From: an uncultured Pseudothermotoga sp.
GTDB lineage: Bacteria > Thermotogota > Thermotogae > Thermotogales > DSM-5069
Reading direction: 5' to 3'
Assembly: GCA_937995655.1 (NCBI GenBank)
Contig: CALKJI010000009.1
Location: 1 to 64,000, forward strand
Length of the DNA: 64,000 bases
The notes below the pieces were generated by a model. That model did not search any database. It had not been told where the DNA came from and saw only the letters and a program-made list of their open reading frames with translations. Shown in pieces: positions 52,539 through 61,558 of this stretch. A program made the translations under genes and the position numbers. Every line of letters starts with the position of its first letter. Positions within the stretch are counted from its first letter, which is position 1.

Positions 52539-53763
52539 TCTTGATCATCCTTGCCGATACATCTTTTGCCAACCACCATTTAATATAGGGTGAAACAAAA
52601 CCAAATCCCAGAACATCAAAGAGCTGCTCCTGATGCTCAACAAACACCATACTTTTGTTGAGTTCAAGGCTATCACTGATCTGTCGGATGGCGTATGACC
52701 TATTTCCAAAAGCGTCCTCTGCTATGGCAACTAACGTGTGGTTTTTCCCAGCAAGATTCAGCACACCCTTTGTAAAAGCGAGTTCTTTACCATCCAGAAA
52801 GACTTCAACTGTGCAAGCAGTCATATCACTGACCAAGGTGACAAGTTCATAAATACCCGGTACTTTTTGAAACACGTTTACCTCAAGAACTGGGCATGTA
52901 CTGTCTATAACCGTTGCCTTGATTACTCTCACCTGTTCTGGCTGTAATTGTAGCAAAAGGAAGGTACCTGGGATTGTTAGAGATTCACCTTGTAATCCAC
53001 TCAAGGAAATAATATCACCGTTCATTGGGCTTCCTACTTCAAAGGTTTCCTGTGTATTAAAGATCTTATGACTCACAACTGTTGTTTCAAAGCCGTACGA
53101 TTTGCCATCGATGTGTGCATTGATGAAGTGATCTCCCACAGGATAAACCACGCAGATATCCTTTCGATGAACATCACCGATAGTCCACTGAATCTCAGCA
53201 AACTCACTTTTGAAAATAGGTATAATTGCCCCACCAAAACCAGGATAGCTCGTAACAACCCATTCAATTTCCGAGGATAGCAGCTCGAGTGAATATCTAC
53301 CCGGTTTGGTGATTCTTGATAATTCATAGTTGACAAAATGCGGTAAAAATTCTTTGATCTTCTCACCATCATATTCAAGTACTAAGATATGATCGGAGTA
53401 GATCTCTATAGGATATCTGCCTAACGTGACTAGAATCTGTGAGCCAGACCTAAAGAGCTCAACAAGCTTCTCATACAAAGACTTAGGGATGACTATGTCG
53501 GTTCCCATAGTACCGATTGTTTTTCCATTGTTCATAATGAGAAAATCTTGCTTTGGAAGTGGAATATATTGGACCGAAATGCTTGGAGGTATGTAGTAAT
53601 CAATTATGAAATCTTTGAGAGTCATGTGAATATCGGCCTCAAAGGTAAATATCGTTTCTATCCTTCCATCGATAAAAAGATAACCAGTCTTATCATAGGT
53701 GTTCAGAAGCAGTTCCTGGGAAAAACACAGGCATGCAATGAGTAATAGCGGGAAGATCTTCAT
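52507..53763 (-). CDS. Secreted beta-rich protein, unknown function
   Basis: About 418 aa from ATG 53763, which overlaps the pseudouridine synthase stop (ATGA). A signal peptide (MKIFPLLLIACLCFS) leads into a largely beta-strand protein; the stretch LEVNVFQKVPGIYELVTLVSDMTA...VEVFLDGKELAF near residues 265-320 looks like an Ig/Fn-type module, with other repeated beta units before it. The final ~45 residues form a non-beta tail (NAYGYTIETY). The lipobox-like ACLCFS carries a Cys, so lipid anchoring is possible but not typical. It precedes the DUF5693 gene, hinting at a shared envelope role. Confidence 0.6.
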   Translation of the reverse strand: MKIFPLLLIACLCFSQELLLNTYDKTGYLFIDGRIETIFTFEADIHMTLKDFIIDYYIPPSISVQYIPLPKQDFLIMNNGKTIGTMGTDIVIPKSLYEKLVELFRSGSQILVTLGRYPIEIYSDHILVLEYDGEKIKEFLPHFVNYELSRITKPGRYSLELLSSEIEWVVTSYPGFGGAIIPIFKSEFAEIQWTIGDVHRKDICVVYPVGDHFINAHIDGKSYGFETTVVSHKIFNTQETFEVGSPMNGDIISLSGLQGESLTIPGTFLLLQLQPEQVRVIKATVIDSTCPVLEVNVFQKVPGIYELVTLVSDMTACTVEVFLDGKELAFTKGVLNLAGKNHTLVAIAEDAFGNRSYAIRQISDSLELNKSMVFVEHQEQLFDVLGFGFVSPYIKWWLAKDVSARMIKNAYGYTIETY

Positions 53764-54650
53764 TGGCGGAGTCTCCTCAGAATTTGGTCTAAGTCTTCGC
53801 TGAGTGGTGCTTTGACTTGTAACTTCCCTGGTTCCGAAGGATTGGCAAAACTCAAGCGTATACAATGAAGAAATTGCCTCCTAAGACCATACCTTTGCTT
53901 ATACAAAGCGTTCATCATCTTGTCTCCATACAGCACATCACCAACGACCGGATTTCCTATCGAAGCGAAGTGTCTTCTTATTTGGTGAGTCCGGCCAGTA
54001 TGCAGTATCACACTCACAAGTGTTGAGTCCTGGAAGTTCTCGAGTGTTCTATATTCGGTAATTGCTTCTGTATCATCAAGCGGGGAGTTTATTATTCCAG
54101 AACCTTTTATTATTCCACAAACCAGTGATATGTATTCTTTTTCAACGAGTCTTTCCTTGAACATCCGGCTCAACATCCTTGCCGTACGCAGATTTTTAGC
54201 AACTACCAATGCACCAGATGTATCTCTGTCGAGTCTATGAACAAGATGTGGCTGAAAACCCTCTTTATTTCCATAGAAGAGTAAACCTTGAATCAGTGTT
54301 GTACTTTTTGTTCTTTCACTTGGATGTAAAGCTATGCCCGCTCTCTTATTCAAAATTAATAAATTGTTGTCTTCATAGATTATATCCAGTTTCAAAGGAA
54401 CAGGATTAACTTCCTTTACCCTTCTCTTGTAAATGGAAAGGTCGACAAGAATGTCTATTTTGTCTCCTGCATCAAGTTCATAATGAGGTTTCTTGATTGT
54501 CCTGTCGTTGACCAAAACTTTGCCCGTGCGTATGAATTTGTATATCTCAGAAAGCGGTACGTTCTTTAACTGATTTCTGAGAAATTTGTCAATTCTTCTA
54601 TACCGGTCGTTCTCTTCTACTAAGAATTCCAATTTTCTATTTTCCTCCAT
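53760..54650 (-). CDS. RluA/RluD-family pseudouridine synthase
   Basis: 296 aa. An N-terminal S4 RNA-binding domain (about 10-75: RIDKFLRNQL, GKVLVNDRTIKKP) and the catalytic HRLDRDTSGALVVAK loop (near residue 135) with the essential Asp, then HTGRTHQIRRHFASIGNPVVGD. It isomerises uridines in rRNA or tRNA. ATG 54650 overlaps smpB by 14 nt; a downstream TTG (54632) has a better-placed GGAGG and gives a start just before the S4 domain. The exact target cannot be told. Confidence 0.88.
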   Translation of the reverse strand: MEENRKLEFLVEENDRYRRIDKFLRNQLKNVPLSEIYKFIRTGKVLVNDRTIKKPHYELDAGDKIDILVDLSIYKRRVKEVNPVPLKLDIIYEDNNLLILNKRAGIALHPSERTKSTTLIQGLLFYGNKEGFQPHLVHRLDRDTSGALVVAKNLRTARMLSRMFKERLVEKEYISLVCGIIKGSGIINSPLDDTEAITEYRTLENFQDSTLVSVILHTGRTHQIRRHFASIGNPVVGDVLYGDKMMNALYKQRYGLRRQFLHCIRLSFANPSEPGKLQVKAPLSEDLDQILRRLRQ

Positions 54651-55086
54651 ATTTCATGAAAGATTTGATCTTTTTGTCTATCTCTTTTCTTTTTATTTCT
54701 TCGCGCTTATCGTATTGTTTTCTCCCCTTTGCCAATGCTATTTCAACCTTGGCAATGCCTTCATCATTGAAATAAATTTTTGTTGGTATGAGAGTCAAAC
54801 CCGTTGTGCTGAGTTTACCAGTTAGTTTCTTGATTTCCCTCTTGTGAAGTAAGAGTTTTCTTGGTCTTTCGGGATCGTGATTGAATCTATTTGCAAATCT
54901 ATAAGGACTGATATGGAGATTTAGAAGATAGATCTCACCGTCTTTGACTCGGCAAAATGAGTCTTTAAAGGAAACCGTCTTTTCCCTAAGCGATTTGACT
55001 TCTGTACCCTTCAATTCAATTCCAGCTTCATATGTTTCCAATATCTCATAATCTCGAACCTTTTTGTTAACAGCTACTATCTGCAG
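54637..55086 (-). CDS. smpB: SsrA-binding protein SmpB, with likely CTG start
   Basis: About 149 aa. The core GIELKGTEVKSLRE, SFKDSFCRVKDGEI, RKLLLHKREI and the C-terminal GKRQYDKREEIKRKE tail are SmpB. It binds tmRNA in trans-translation. No ATG, GTG or TTG start gives the complete N-terminus: the first TTG (55041) would drop the conserved leader. CTG 55086 with GGAGGA 6 nt upstream gives MQIVAVNKKVRDYEILETYE, the expected family start. It follows yraN after 12 nt. tmRNA is not in the window. Confidence 0.87.
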   Translation of the reverse strand: MQIVAVNKKVRDYEILETYEAGIELKGTEVKSLREKTVSFKDSFCRVKDGEIYLLNLHISPYRFANRFNHDPERPRKLLLHKREIKKLTGKLSTTGLTLIPTKIYFNDEGIAKVEIALAKGRKQYDKREEIKRKEIDKKIKSFMKYGGK

Positions 55087-55098
55087 AATAATTCCTCC

Positions 55099-55422
55099 TC
55101 ATGGTTGCACACCTTCAAGATGCTCTATGCCCTTTTCGGTGACTTCTATCACATCTATTCTATACCCGCAGTAATCCTGAGGATTGTTCATAATATAGTC
55201 ATTTGCAGCAAATTGTATGTGTCGCATTTTTCTGAGGTCTACCCTTGTTCTTGGTAGGTAATCACTTGATCCGCTCTTTACCTCAACAAAAACGAGGTAT
55301 CTTTTATACCTCGCTATGATATCTATTTCACCAAACCTTGTTCTGTAATTGCGTTCTAATATCTTATAACCTTTTCGTCTTAAGTATGAAACCGCCTTTT
55401 TTTCCGCTTCTTTCCAATTCAA
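55099..55422 (-). CDS. YraN/UPF0102-family endonuclease-like protein
   Basis: 107 aa of the restriction-endonuclease-like fold: GYKILERNYRTRFGEIDIIARYKRYLVFVEVKSGS with the D...ExK motif (Asp in GEIDII, Glu-Val-Lys in VEVKSG). The function of the family is unsettled; it is often near ribosomal or RNase HII genes. TTG 55422 overlaps the gatC stop. It is embedded in the flagellar-translation run. Confidence 0.85.
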   Translation of the reverse strand: MNWKEAEKKAVSYLRRKGYKILERNYRTRFGEIDIIARYKRYLVFVEVKSGSSDYLPRTRVDLRKMRHIQFAANDYIMNNPQDYCGYRIDVIEVTEKGIEHLEGVQP

Positions 55423-55709
55423 GCATGGATTCCCGGAACTACTATATGTCCCGACCGCTCCTTAGGGAAATTGGATCTAATTAAATCCACACACTCTGAC
55501 TCTCTGACAAGGTCCTCACGTAAATCAACAGAATTCTCTATAGGTGTGTACATGGGATCAATAGAATCCACATTCACCTCATTTAGAAGTTCCATATACC
55601 CAAGAATCTCTTGCATGTCCTTTTCTATCGATTTACGCTGTTGTGGTGTTAGTTCAAGGGCTGCCAGGGCTTCAAGATGCTTTATCAATTTTTCATCGAT
55701 CTTAATCAC
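55419..55709 (-). CDS. gatC: Asp-tRNA(Asn)/Glu-tRNA(Gln) amidotransferase subunit C
   Basis: 96 aa, three N-terminal helices and an extended C-terminus with the family motifs [28 protein letters not shown] and [15 protein letters not shown]. It stabilises GatA-GatB, which amidate misacylated tRNAs. gatA and gatB are not in the window, and asnS is present, so the complex is presumably for Gln-tRNA. It overlaps csrA by 8 nt. Confidence 0.85.
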   Translation of the reverse strand: MIKIDEKLIKHLEALAALELTPQQRKSIEKDMQEILGYMELLNEVNVDSIDPMYTPIENSVDLREDLVRESECVDLIRSNFPKERSGHIVVPGIHA

Positions 55710-55929
55710 TTGGTATCACTCCTTTAAGGTTTTCTATACTTGTCTGAGCCGCAATTTTATTCTCCTGCACGATCTTTTGGTAGATCTCTGACCTATATAT
55801 TTTAACATGCAGAGGGGCACTTATACCGATCTTAACCTCTGTTCCTTCCATCTTCAGTATTTTCACTTCTATATCATCACCTATCATAAAGCTTTCGCCA
55901 ATCTTCCTGGATATAACTAGCAGAATCAT
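55702..55929 (-). CDS. csrA: Carbon storage regulator CsrA
   Basis: 75 aa: [27 protein letters not shown] and [22 protein letters not shown], five strands and a C-terminal helix. CsrA binds GGA-containing mRNA leaders, blocking translation (flagellin is the best-known target). Here it overlaps the fliW stop (ATGA), the antagonist gene. It is slightly longer than the usual 60-70 aa. Confidence 0.93.
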   Translation of the reverse strand: MILLVISRKIGESFMIGDDIEVKILKMEGTEVKIGISAPLHVKIYRSEIYQKIVQENKIAAQTSIENLKGVIPSD

Positions 55930-56399
55930 CCGCTCCCTGTTTTGCTCTTTTCAATTATCTTCTTGCTTCTCTCTACTTCGTCTTTCAAAAGATGCCTCAC
56001 TGAGTAGCTGCTGTCTTCCTGAATGATCTGCTTGGCCTTCCTGTTTTTCAAGTTTATCACAACCGGCGCAAGCAAGTTAATCGTGGCTTGAGTCGGATCA
56101 TCCTTTGGGATCGTCACAATCGCCCAGATGTTCAAATCAGATTGATTTTCAACTTCTAGTTCTTGCACATCTAAATTAGAAAGAGTCACTGAATAATCGA
56201 CACAGATAAGCCATGGGTTGACGATGGGGAAGGCCACGAACTCATTTTCTAACGATACAAGCCAGTGAATAGGATAATCATTTTCACGTGCCAGCAGGAT
56301 AAACTTTCTCAAATTTGAAAACCCAGGCAAACCATTTTCAAAAATGATTATCTGTTTATCTTCGACGTCTAAATCACCAAACTTTGTTTTGTGTACCAT
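55926..56399 (-). CDS. fliW: Flagellar assembly factor FliW
   Basis: 157 aa. Matches the FliW family by [42 protein letters not shown] and [24 protein letters not shown]. It binds CsrA and is released by flagellin, coupling CsrA to filament assembly. ATG 56399 has GAGGTG 8 nt upstream; it lies 14 nt after flgL. Confidence 0.93.
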   Translation of the reverse strand: MVHKTKFGDLDVEDKQIIIFENGLPGFSNLRKFILLARENDYPIHWLVSLENEFVAFPIVNPWLICVDYSVTLSNLDVQELEVENQSDLNIWAIVTIPKDDPTQATINLLAPVVINLKNRKAKQIIQEDSSYSVRHLLKDEVERSKKIIEKSKTGSG

Positions 56400-56413
56400 C
56401 CTTCGGTCACCTC

Positions 56414-57304
56414 TTATTTAATAAAATCTACTAACGTGGCGGTCAAAACATTCGCAGCAGATTTCAAGGCGGCGGTCAAGGCAGCTTGCTGCATTGATAG
56501 ATCTGTAAGAACCTTGGGTAGGTCTGTATCAACCTGATTCGAAATGTACTCATTCATAAAGATATCCAGATCATTTATTCTTGAAGAAACCATTTCAATC
56601 ATTCGCTGGTTTGCACCAACTTTGGCTAAGTTCTTGGCAACCGAATCTTCAAGTAAATCCAAACTCATGAGCGAGTCCTTACTGAGCATTTTTTGATCAT
56701 TGTTCTCCAATGCATTCACAGTCATATCTATCAATTTGAAAACACTTACACCATTTTTAGTGATAAAAATGTCATTGACTGTAAGGCCATAATCGATTCG
56801 ATATCCAAGCACGTTTACAAAACGAGCCTTTGCCGCATCAGGATTCAGTAAAATTTCACCATTTTCACCTACCGGTGCCTTGTCACTTTCATAACCACCA
56901 AAAACATAATCGGTGCCAACTTGAGTGTTAGCAATTTGAACGAGGTGATCCTTGATTTCCTGGATCTCTTTAGATATTGCCTGTCTTTGATCGGCAGTGA
57001 GAACTCCATTGGCGGCTTGGACAAACAACTCTCTGAGTCTCTGATAAACACTACTGACTTCTTGAAGCGAGGTGTCGTACGATCGAATAACATTTTGAGC
57101 ATAATCTACGTTTCCTTTGTACTGTTCGATCTCCCGCAACCGGCTTTCAATCTTGGTTGCCCTTGTGGCAACGATTGCATTGTCGCTTGGATATCTGACC
57201 ATCTTGCCAGATGAAAGTTGATCGTGAAGCTTTGCAATTCTTTTAATGCTCCCCTGGATGTTGTTCAAAACTCTATCGCTGATCATTTTGTTCGTAATTC
57301 TCAT
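56414..57304 (-). CDS. flgL: Flagellar hook-filament junction protein FlgL
   Basis: 296 aa, flagellin-like coiled-coil ends: MRITNKMISDRVLNNIQGSIKRIAKL at the N-terminus and ALKSAANVLTATLVDFIK-like C-terminal helix. It joins hook-associated FlgK to the filament. The SD is GAAGGTG at ATG 57304; it is 5 nt after flgK. Confidence 0.88.
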   Translation of the reverse strand: MRITNKMISDRVLNNIQGSIKRIAKLHDQLSSGKMVRYPSDNAIVATRATKIESRLREIEQYKGNVDYAQNVIRSYDTSLQEVSSVYQRLRELFVQAANGVLTADQRQAISKEIQEIKDHLVQIANTQVGTDYVFGGYESDKAPVGENGEILLNPDAAKARFVNVLGYRIDYGLTVNDIFITKNGVSVFKLIDMTVNALENNDQKMLSKDSLMSLDLLEDSVAKNLAKVGANQRMIEMVSSRINDLDIFMNEYISNQVDTDLPKVLTDLSMQQAALTAALKSAANVLTATLVDFIK

Positions 57305-57309
57305 TCAAA

Positions 57310-59889
57310 TCACCTTCCTACAACTCCCATATTGTCTATCACCCTACCGATCATTTCGTCCACCGCCGTGATGACTCGGGCTGCCGCATTGAAAGCATGC
57401 TGATACCTGATCATTTTCGTCATTTCTTCATCCAAAGAGACCCCCTTTACACTCTCTCTAGCTTGATCTATTTCAATTCTCAGTAGTTCGTTGTTGTCCT
57501 TGTACTTTGATGCCGTTTCGGCTTCGACACCTAGTTCGGCAATGATCCCTGTCATAAATTCATAGAAACTCTGCTTGCCATCAGCCAAGAGAGTTTCATC
57601 TCTCGATGAAGAGATCATGTCAATGATCTTAATGTTACTCCTGCCTGTTGGTTCGAAGCGAATAGCGTTCCAAGTGGTGTTTGCTAGAGTTTTTCCAAGA
57701 TCAACTGCAAGTGACTCAGCATTTGCCAAAAGCGCATTCGAGACTGCCCATTGATCAACGAAGAAATAAGGTTCATAACTCTCTCGTTTATCGACTGTCA
57801 AAAGTTCACTCAAGGACAATCGGTTTCTGACAGTCTGAAAATTTTCATTCCTCGATATAAGTATGTAATTAACACTCCAGTCGGCATCAAAGTTTGCTGG
57901 ATTATTGTTCGTATCGATGAATCCCAGTGCCTCAAACAACCCTTGTGGACCAGTTATAGTGAAAGATCTGAGATCGAATTCATAACTACGACTGGCCCTC
58001 AGCACAATTGCATTACGTGGCGTCAGATCGGCTATGATACCAGTGTTTGCAGAATTTATCTTTGTAACAAAATCTTTTAGTGTGTCCACGGTGGGATCCA
58101 CGTGGATGGTTGTATTGTTTATTGTAAGGTCAAAGCCCACTGTTGGGTCAAAATTTGTTGTTGACGCAAAGATGTTTTCTAATGTATCAGACGTATCGAG
58201 CACAGAATAAGTAATCTTGTTAGCTCCAGCCTTTACAAGGAAACCACCTAAATCTGTAATGCCGACTCTATCGTTGCTGAATTCGAGATTACTGTTTGGT
58301 ATAAGTACGAGTGAGTTATTTATGATTGTCGCTCTTATATTAGATAGCTGCGAATTAATCTGATTTGCCAAGTCACTCAAAGTCGTCGATAGATTCACTG
58401 TTAATTCGAGTGTTTCTGTGACTCTAGTTCCATCGACAAAGGTCTCTTGAAATGATAGTGTATAGTTACCTGCTTCAACTTTTGATAAGTCTGAAATGGT
58501 TAACAACTGAAGTCCTTTTGTCTTAAAACCCATTCTTGTCAAAATATTACCATCATCAATTACTAGAGTCTCTCTCAGATTGAGGTTGCTATTAAAGTAC
58601 AACCTGTAGGTTGTATTAACGCCATCTGGGTTGTGCTGTCCTACATTTAAAGAAAGCCATGTACCAGATAGACTCAAGATCAGATCCTGCACTGTGTCTC
58701 CACTGTTCACAGGTACAGACGTTGTGTTCAAACCGTCAAAGAGTGTAAGTTCGCCATCAGCAGTGAATGTAATATTTTGAAGTTGTGAACTGCTTGAATA
58801 GCCAGCCAAACCTGTACTGTAATAAATTGGACCATTCATCATCCTTCTAGTTCCAAGGATTCGGTACAAAGCAGGATCGTTCGCAGAGCGCGTGACGTTC
58901 ATAGGGTTAAAAAGATTCAAACCACTTATCTTGCCAGAAGAGTCAAAACCTTCCCTGTGTATGAGATTAAGTTTATCACTCAAAGTTATAGCGAACTCAT
59001 CCAAATAACTCATGTACTTAACTATAGTGCTGTCTCTAAGATCGAGCAAGGCCTTTATCTTTCCATCGGCTATTGTAACCCTGGAATTTCCAACAAAGAG
59101 CTCATAAAAGCCCTTCGCGTATGGTCTTTCCAGTGCCCTTATCCTTGTCTGAACCGAACCCGATAGGACGACCTGATCTCCAAACATCAAAATCGTCTGT
59201 CCGTCTTTTGTTTCATAATATGAGATATTGGCATACCCAGAGAGTTCATCCAAGATCCTGTCACGCTCATCCAGCAGATCATTGGGAGTCGACTTCAGTG
59301 CCGTTGCTATTCGAATCTGTTCGTTCAGTTTTGCAAGGTTAGCTACAAGTAAATTAACTTTATCAACCATTTGAAATAGCTCTTGATTTATATCTTCTCG
59401 CAGTTGCTGAAGGCGCTGGTAGAAATCCTTTATGTTGGTCACCATCTGATGCGCAGAAGTCACAAATTCTCTCTTGGCTGCCACGTTTGTAGGGTCAGTT
59501 ATCACCTCTTCTGCCGTTGACAAGAAATAGTCATACAAACTGGTGATACCAGATTCACTCGTTCCTGTGAGAAGTTGTTCGATGTAATGCAGGTTCGAAT
59601 ATGTTGTTTCAAAGTAAGTGTACCTGTTGGTAACTTGCCTGTACTGCAAGTCGAGGAAAAGGTCTCTTACTCGTTGAATATCTTTAACCTGCGAACCTGT
59701 GCCAAGTGTCAAGATATTTGAAAATTGCACAGTTAAAGGTTGAGTTGTCACAATAAACGGTCTCTGTCTGGAATATCCTTCTGTACTGGCATTGGCAATG
59801 TTATGTCCTACAACATTCATCGCCAATTTGTGCGTATAGATACCCAAGAGAGCAGTATTCAGAGAACCAAAGAGACTGAGACTTGGCAA
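57310..59889 (-). CDS. flgK: Flagellar hook-associated protein FlgK, extended
   Basis: 859 aa, well above the ~550 aa of enteric FlgK. N-terminal IANASTEGYSRQRPF (near residue 30) and coiled-coil (to about 190) and a C-terminal helix ending in YQHAFNAAARVITAVDEMI are the conserved rod-like ends. The central ~500 residues are a beta-rich insertion with repeated TLETTVN/FDLTINN-type units that likely protrude from the filament. The SD region GAAGG precedes ATG 59889. Confidence 0.9.
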   Translation of the reverse strand: MPSLSLFGSLNTALLGIYTHKLAMNVVGHNIANASTEGYSRQRPFIVTTQPLTVQFSNILTLGTGSQVKDIQRVRDLFLDLQYRQVTNRYTYFETTYSNLHYIEQLLTGTSESGITSLYDYFLSTAEEVITDPTNVAAKREFVTSAHQMVTNIKDFYQRLQQLREDINQELFQMVDKVNLLVANLAKLNEQIRIATALKSTPNDLLDERDRILDELSGYANISYYETKDGQTILMFGDQVVLSGSVQTRIRALERPYAKGFYELFVGNSRVTIADGKIKALLDLRDSTIVKYMSYLDEFAITLSDKLNLIHREGFDSSGKISGLNLFNPMNVTRSANDPALYRILGTRRMMNGPIYYSTGLAGYSSSSQLQNITFTADGELTLFDGLNTTSVPVNSGDTVQDLILSLSGTWLSLNVGQHNPDGVNTTYRLYFNSNLNLRETLVIDDGNILTRMGFKTKGLQLLTISDLSKVEAGNYTLSFQETFVDGTRVTETLELTVNLSTTLSDLANQINSQLSNIRATIINNSLVLIPNSNLEFSNDRVGITDLGGFLVKAGANKITYSVLDTSDTLENIFASTTNFDPTVGFDLTINNTTIHVDPTVDTLKDFVTKINSANTGIIADLTPRNAIVLRASRSYEFDLRSFTITGPQGLFEALGFIDTNNNPANFDADWSVNYILISRNENFQTVRNRLSLSELLTVDKRESYEPYFFVDQWAVSNALLANAESLAVDLGKTLANTTWNAIRFEPTGRSNIKIIDMISSSRDETLLADGKQSFYEFMTGIIAELGVEAETASKYKDNNELLRIEIDQARESVKGVSLDEEMTKMIRYQHAFNAAARVITAVDEMIGRVIDNMGVVGR

Positions 59890-59968
59890 AGGTCTTCCTC
59901 CTTCTCTTGATTTTTCTATCGATCCAATTCACAGTCCTAAATGATTATCGTCAAAAACAAGGGTGAGA

Positions 59969-60430
59969 TTAACTCTCGACTTCGAAATGGTGGGATTTAT
60001 CCTTTCTCAAAGAAGCTCTTTCATCATAAGTGGAGGAATCTTGAGGACTCAACAACTTGATGAGAACATCGATGTAACGAAGCTGAAAATCTGATAACTG
60101 TCTGAGTTTCTCGATCTGGAAAGCCATTTCATTCAAGCATTCCGTTACTTTGAACAGTTTTTCCAAAAGTATGCCACCCATGGATTTTGCAAAATCATAT
60201 AAAGACCACTGCTCGGGTAGATTCATACCAGTCTTTAAACTCCGAAAGGTTCTCTTTCGTTCCTCTTCCAAATTTTCGAAGGCGTGCAATGCATCTTCTA
60301 GTTCACTTATAGTTAAAGAAAGTTTTGCCATATCCTTTGCTATTATGGCTTGCTCGTGTTGATTTAGAATGTCATTTATTTTCAACAAAGAGCTTTCCTC
60401 TTGAGAGAGGATCTCAATTAACTTATCCAC
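59969..60430 (-). CDS. flgN: FlgN-family flagellar chaperone
   Basis: 153 aa, almost all helical with heptad patterns (LIEILSQEESSLLKINDILNQHEQAI and LEDALHAFENLEEERKRTF). It binds FlgK and FlgL before export, and lies directly between flgM and flgK as usual. Start GTG 60430 lacks a strong SD, and the 2-nt gap after flgM suggests coupling. Confidence 0.8.
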   Translation of the reverse strand: MDKLIEILSQEESSLLKINDILNQHEQAIIAKDMAKLSLTISELEDALHAFENLEEERKRTFRSLKTGMNLPEQWSLYDFAKSMGGILLEKLFKVTECLNEMAFQIEKLRQLSDFQLRYIDVLIKLLSPQDSSTYDERASLRKDKSHHFEVES

Positions 60431-60432
60431 GA

Positions 60433-60699
60433 TTATAGCTCTCTAAGTATGTGCTTCGCTACGCGCTCCGGGTCTATGTTGTAGATGTTTTGATCAAGTG
60501 CTTTTCTGATTTCTTCAACAAGTTTTTCTCTGATCTCGGGAGCTTCCTTCGCACCTTTTATAAGTTCTGCGACATTTATTACTGCGCCGGACTTCGCAAC
60601 TGAAGATGGAGATTCTGGTTTTGCCTTCTTATCTGTCTTTTCAACACTAGCAGGTTGTTGGAAGGGAACCGGTCCACCAACCTTTCCGATCTCCTGCAT
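60433..60699 (-). CDS. flgM: Anti-sigma-28 factor FlgM
   Basis: 88 aa. A disordered N-terminus rich in Pro/Ser/Lys is followed by the sigma-binding C-terminal helices (VINVAELIKGAKEAPEIREKLVEEIRKAL). It holds sigma-28 (FliA) until the hook is finished, then is exported. ATG 60699 has GAGGAGGG. Its own promoter matches the sigma-28 consensus, giving feedback. Confidence 0.87.
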   Translation of the reverse strand: MQEIGKVGGPVPFQQPASVEKTDKKAKPESPSSVAKSGAVINVAELIKGAKEAPEIREKLVEEIRKALDQNIYNIDPERVAKHILREL

Positions 60700-60718
60700 T
60701 GGTAACCCTCCTCTTGTA

Positions 60719-60745
60719 TAATCGACAATGTGATAAAAAACTTTA
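60719..60745 (-). promoter_or_regulatory. Sigma-28 (FliA) promoter of the flgM run
   Basis: TAAAGTTT (60745-60738), an 11-nt spacer and GTCGATTA (60726-60719), matching the consensus TAAAGTTT-N11-GCCGATAA at 14 of 16 positions. The start of transcription is near 60712, about 12 nt before the flgM ATG. Confidence 0.85.
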
Positions 60746-60763
60746 ATGGAGGTGTTATATCAC

Positions 60764-61510
60764 CTGTCCAGAAATATAGGTAAATACATCGAGCGTAATT
60801 CTTTCATTCACAAAAGTAACAGCCTATCAAAGTTTATACTACTACTTTGTACTGTATTGAGTATATTCATTACCAATAGCTATTTGTATTTTATCATATT
60901 GGTAGCCACATTATGCTGTCTAGCATTTCTCTCAAAAATACAGTTCATGTATTACTTCCATGATATTAAAAACCTATGGTTTTTGATGCTACTTGCCTTT
61001 GTATTTCAAATCATAAATGGTATCAGCTTGCAAGTACTCGAAAAGGCTATCATAAGTGTCTTGAGAATTTTTTCAATTGTTTTTGTTGTATCCATATTCA
61101 TGAGATCAACCAAACCAATGGAAATTTGTCGCTCTCTGGAGAGATCATTCAGATTATTGAAGGTAAGTAATAAACGGGCAAGGGATCTCTCAGTAAGTAT
61201 ATCTTTGGTGTTGAGGTTTTTACCCATAATGGTGGAAGAAATAGATCGAATTCGGATCTCCCAAAAACTAAGAGGGGTGGATCTATCAAGTGGTGGAATC
61301 TTCAAAAGATTATTGGGGGTGGTATCAATAGTTATCCCAGTTGTTATTTCAACGATTAAGAGAGCGGAACAGCTTGCCTTGGCGATGGAAACCAGAAGAT
61401 ATGGCCTGTCCGAAAGGGTGAGCAATTATTATGATATCAGCTTTAAGTTTGCCGATTTCCTGATGATCGTTCTATCAATGTCTTTGGTCTGCCTTGCTGT
61501 ACTGTTGTAA
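60764..61510 (+). CDS. EcfT-like transmembrane component of an ECF transporter
   Basis: About 248 aa with five or six membrane helices and the coupling-helix motifs of EcfT (SLERSFRLLKVS and the A-R-G type IRISQKLRGVDLSSGG, AMETRRYGLSERV). EcfT links EcfA ATPases to a vitamin-binding S subunit; neither is adjacent. The start is uncertain: ATG 60746 is part of the GGAGGTG SD, and the next in-frame candidate is CTG 60764, 9 nt after it. It diverges from flgM over 47 bp. Confidence 0.75.
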   Translation: MSRNIGKYIERNSFIHKSNSLSKFILLLCTVLSIFITNSYLYFIILVATLCCLAFLSKIQFMYYFHDIKNLWFLMLLAFVFQIINGISLQVLEKAIISVLRIFSIVFVVSIFMRSTKPMEICRSLERSFRLLKVSNKRARDLSVSISLVLRFLPIMVEEIDRIRISQKLRGVDLSSGGIFKRLLGVVSIVIPVVISTIKRAEQLALAMETRRYGLSERVSNYYDISFKFADFLMIVLSMSLVCLAVLL

Positions 61511-61558
61511 TTGACTTGTTAATTTATCCTGTGAGAAAATCTAGCGGGAGGTGTTATG

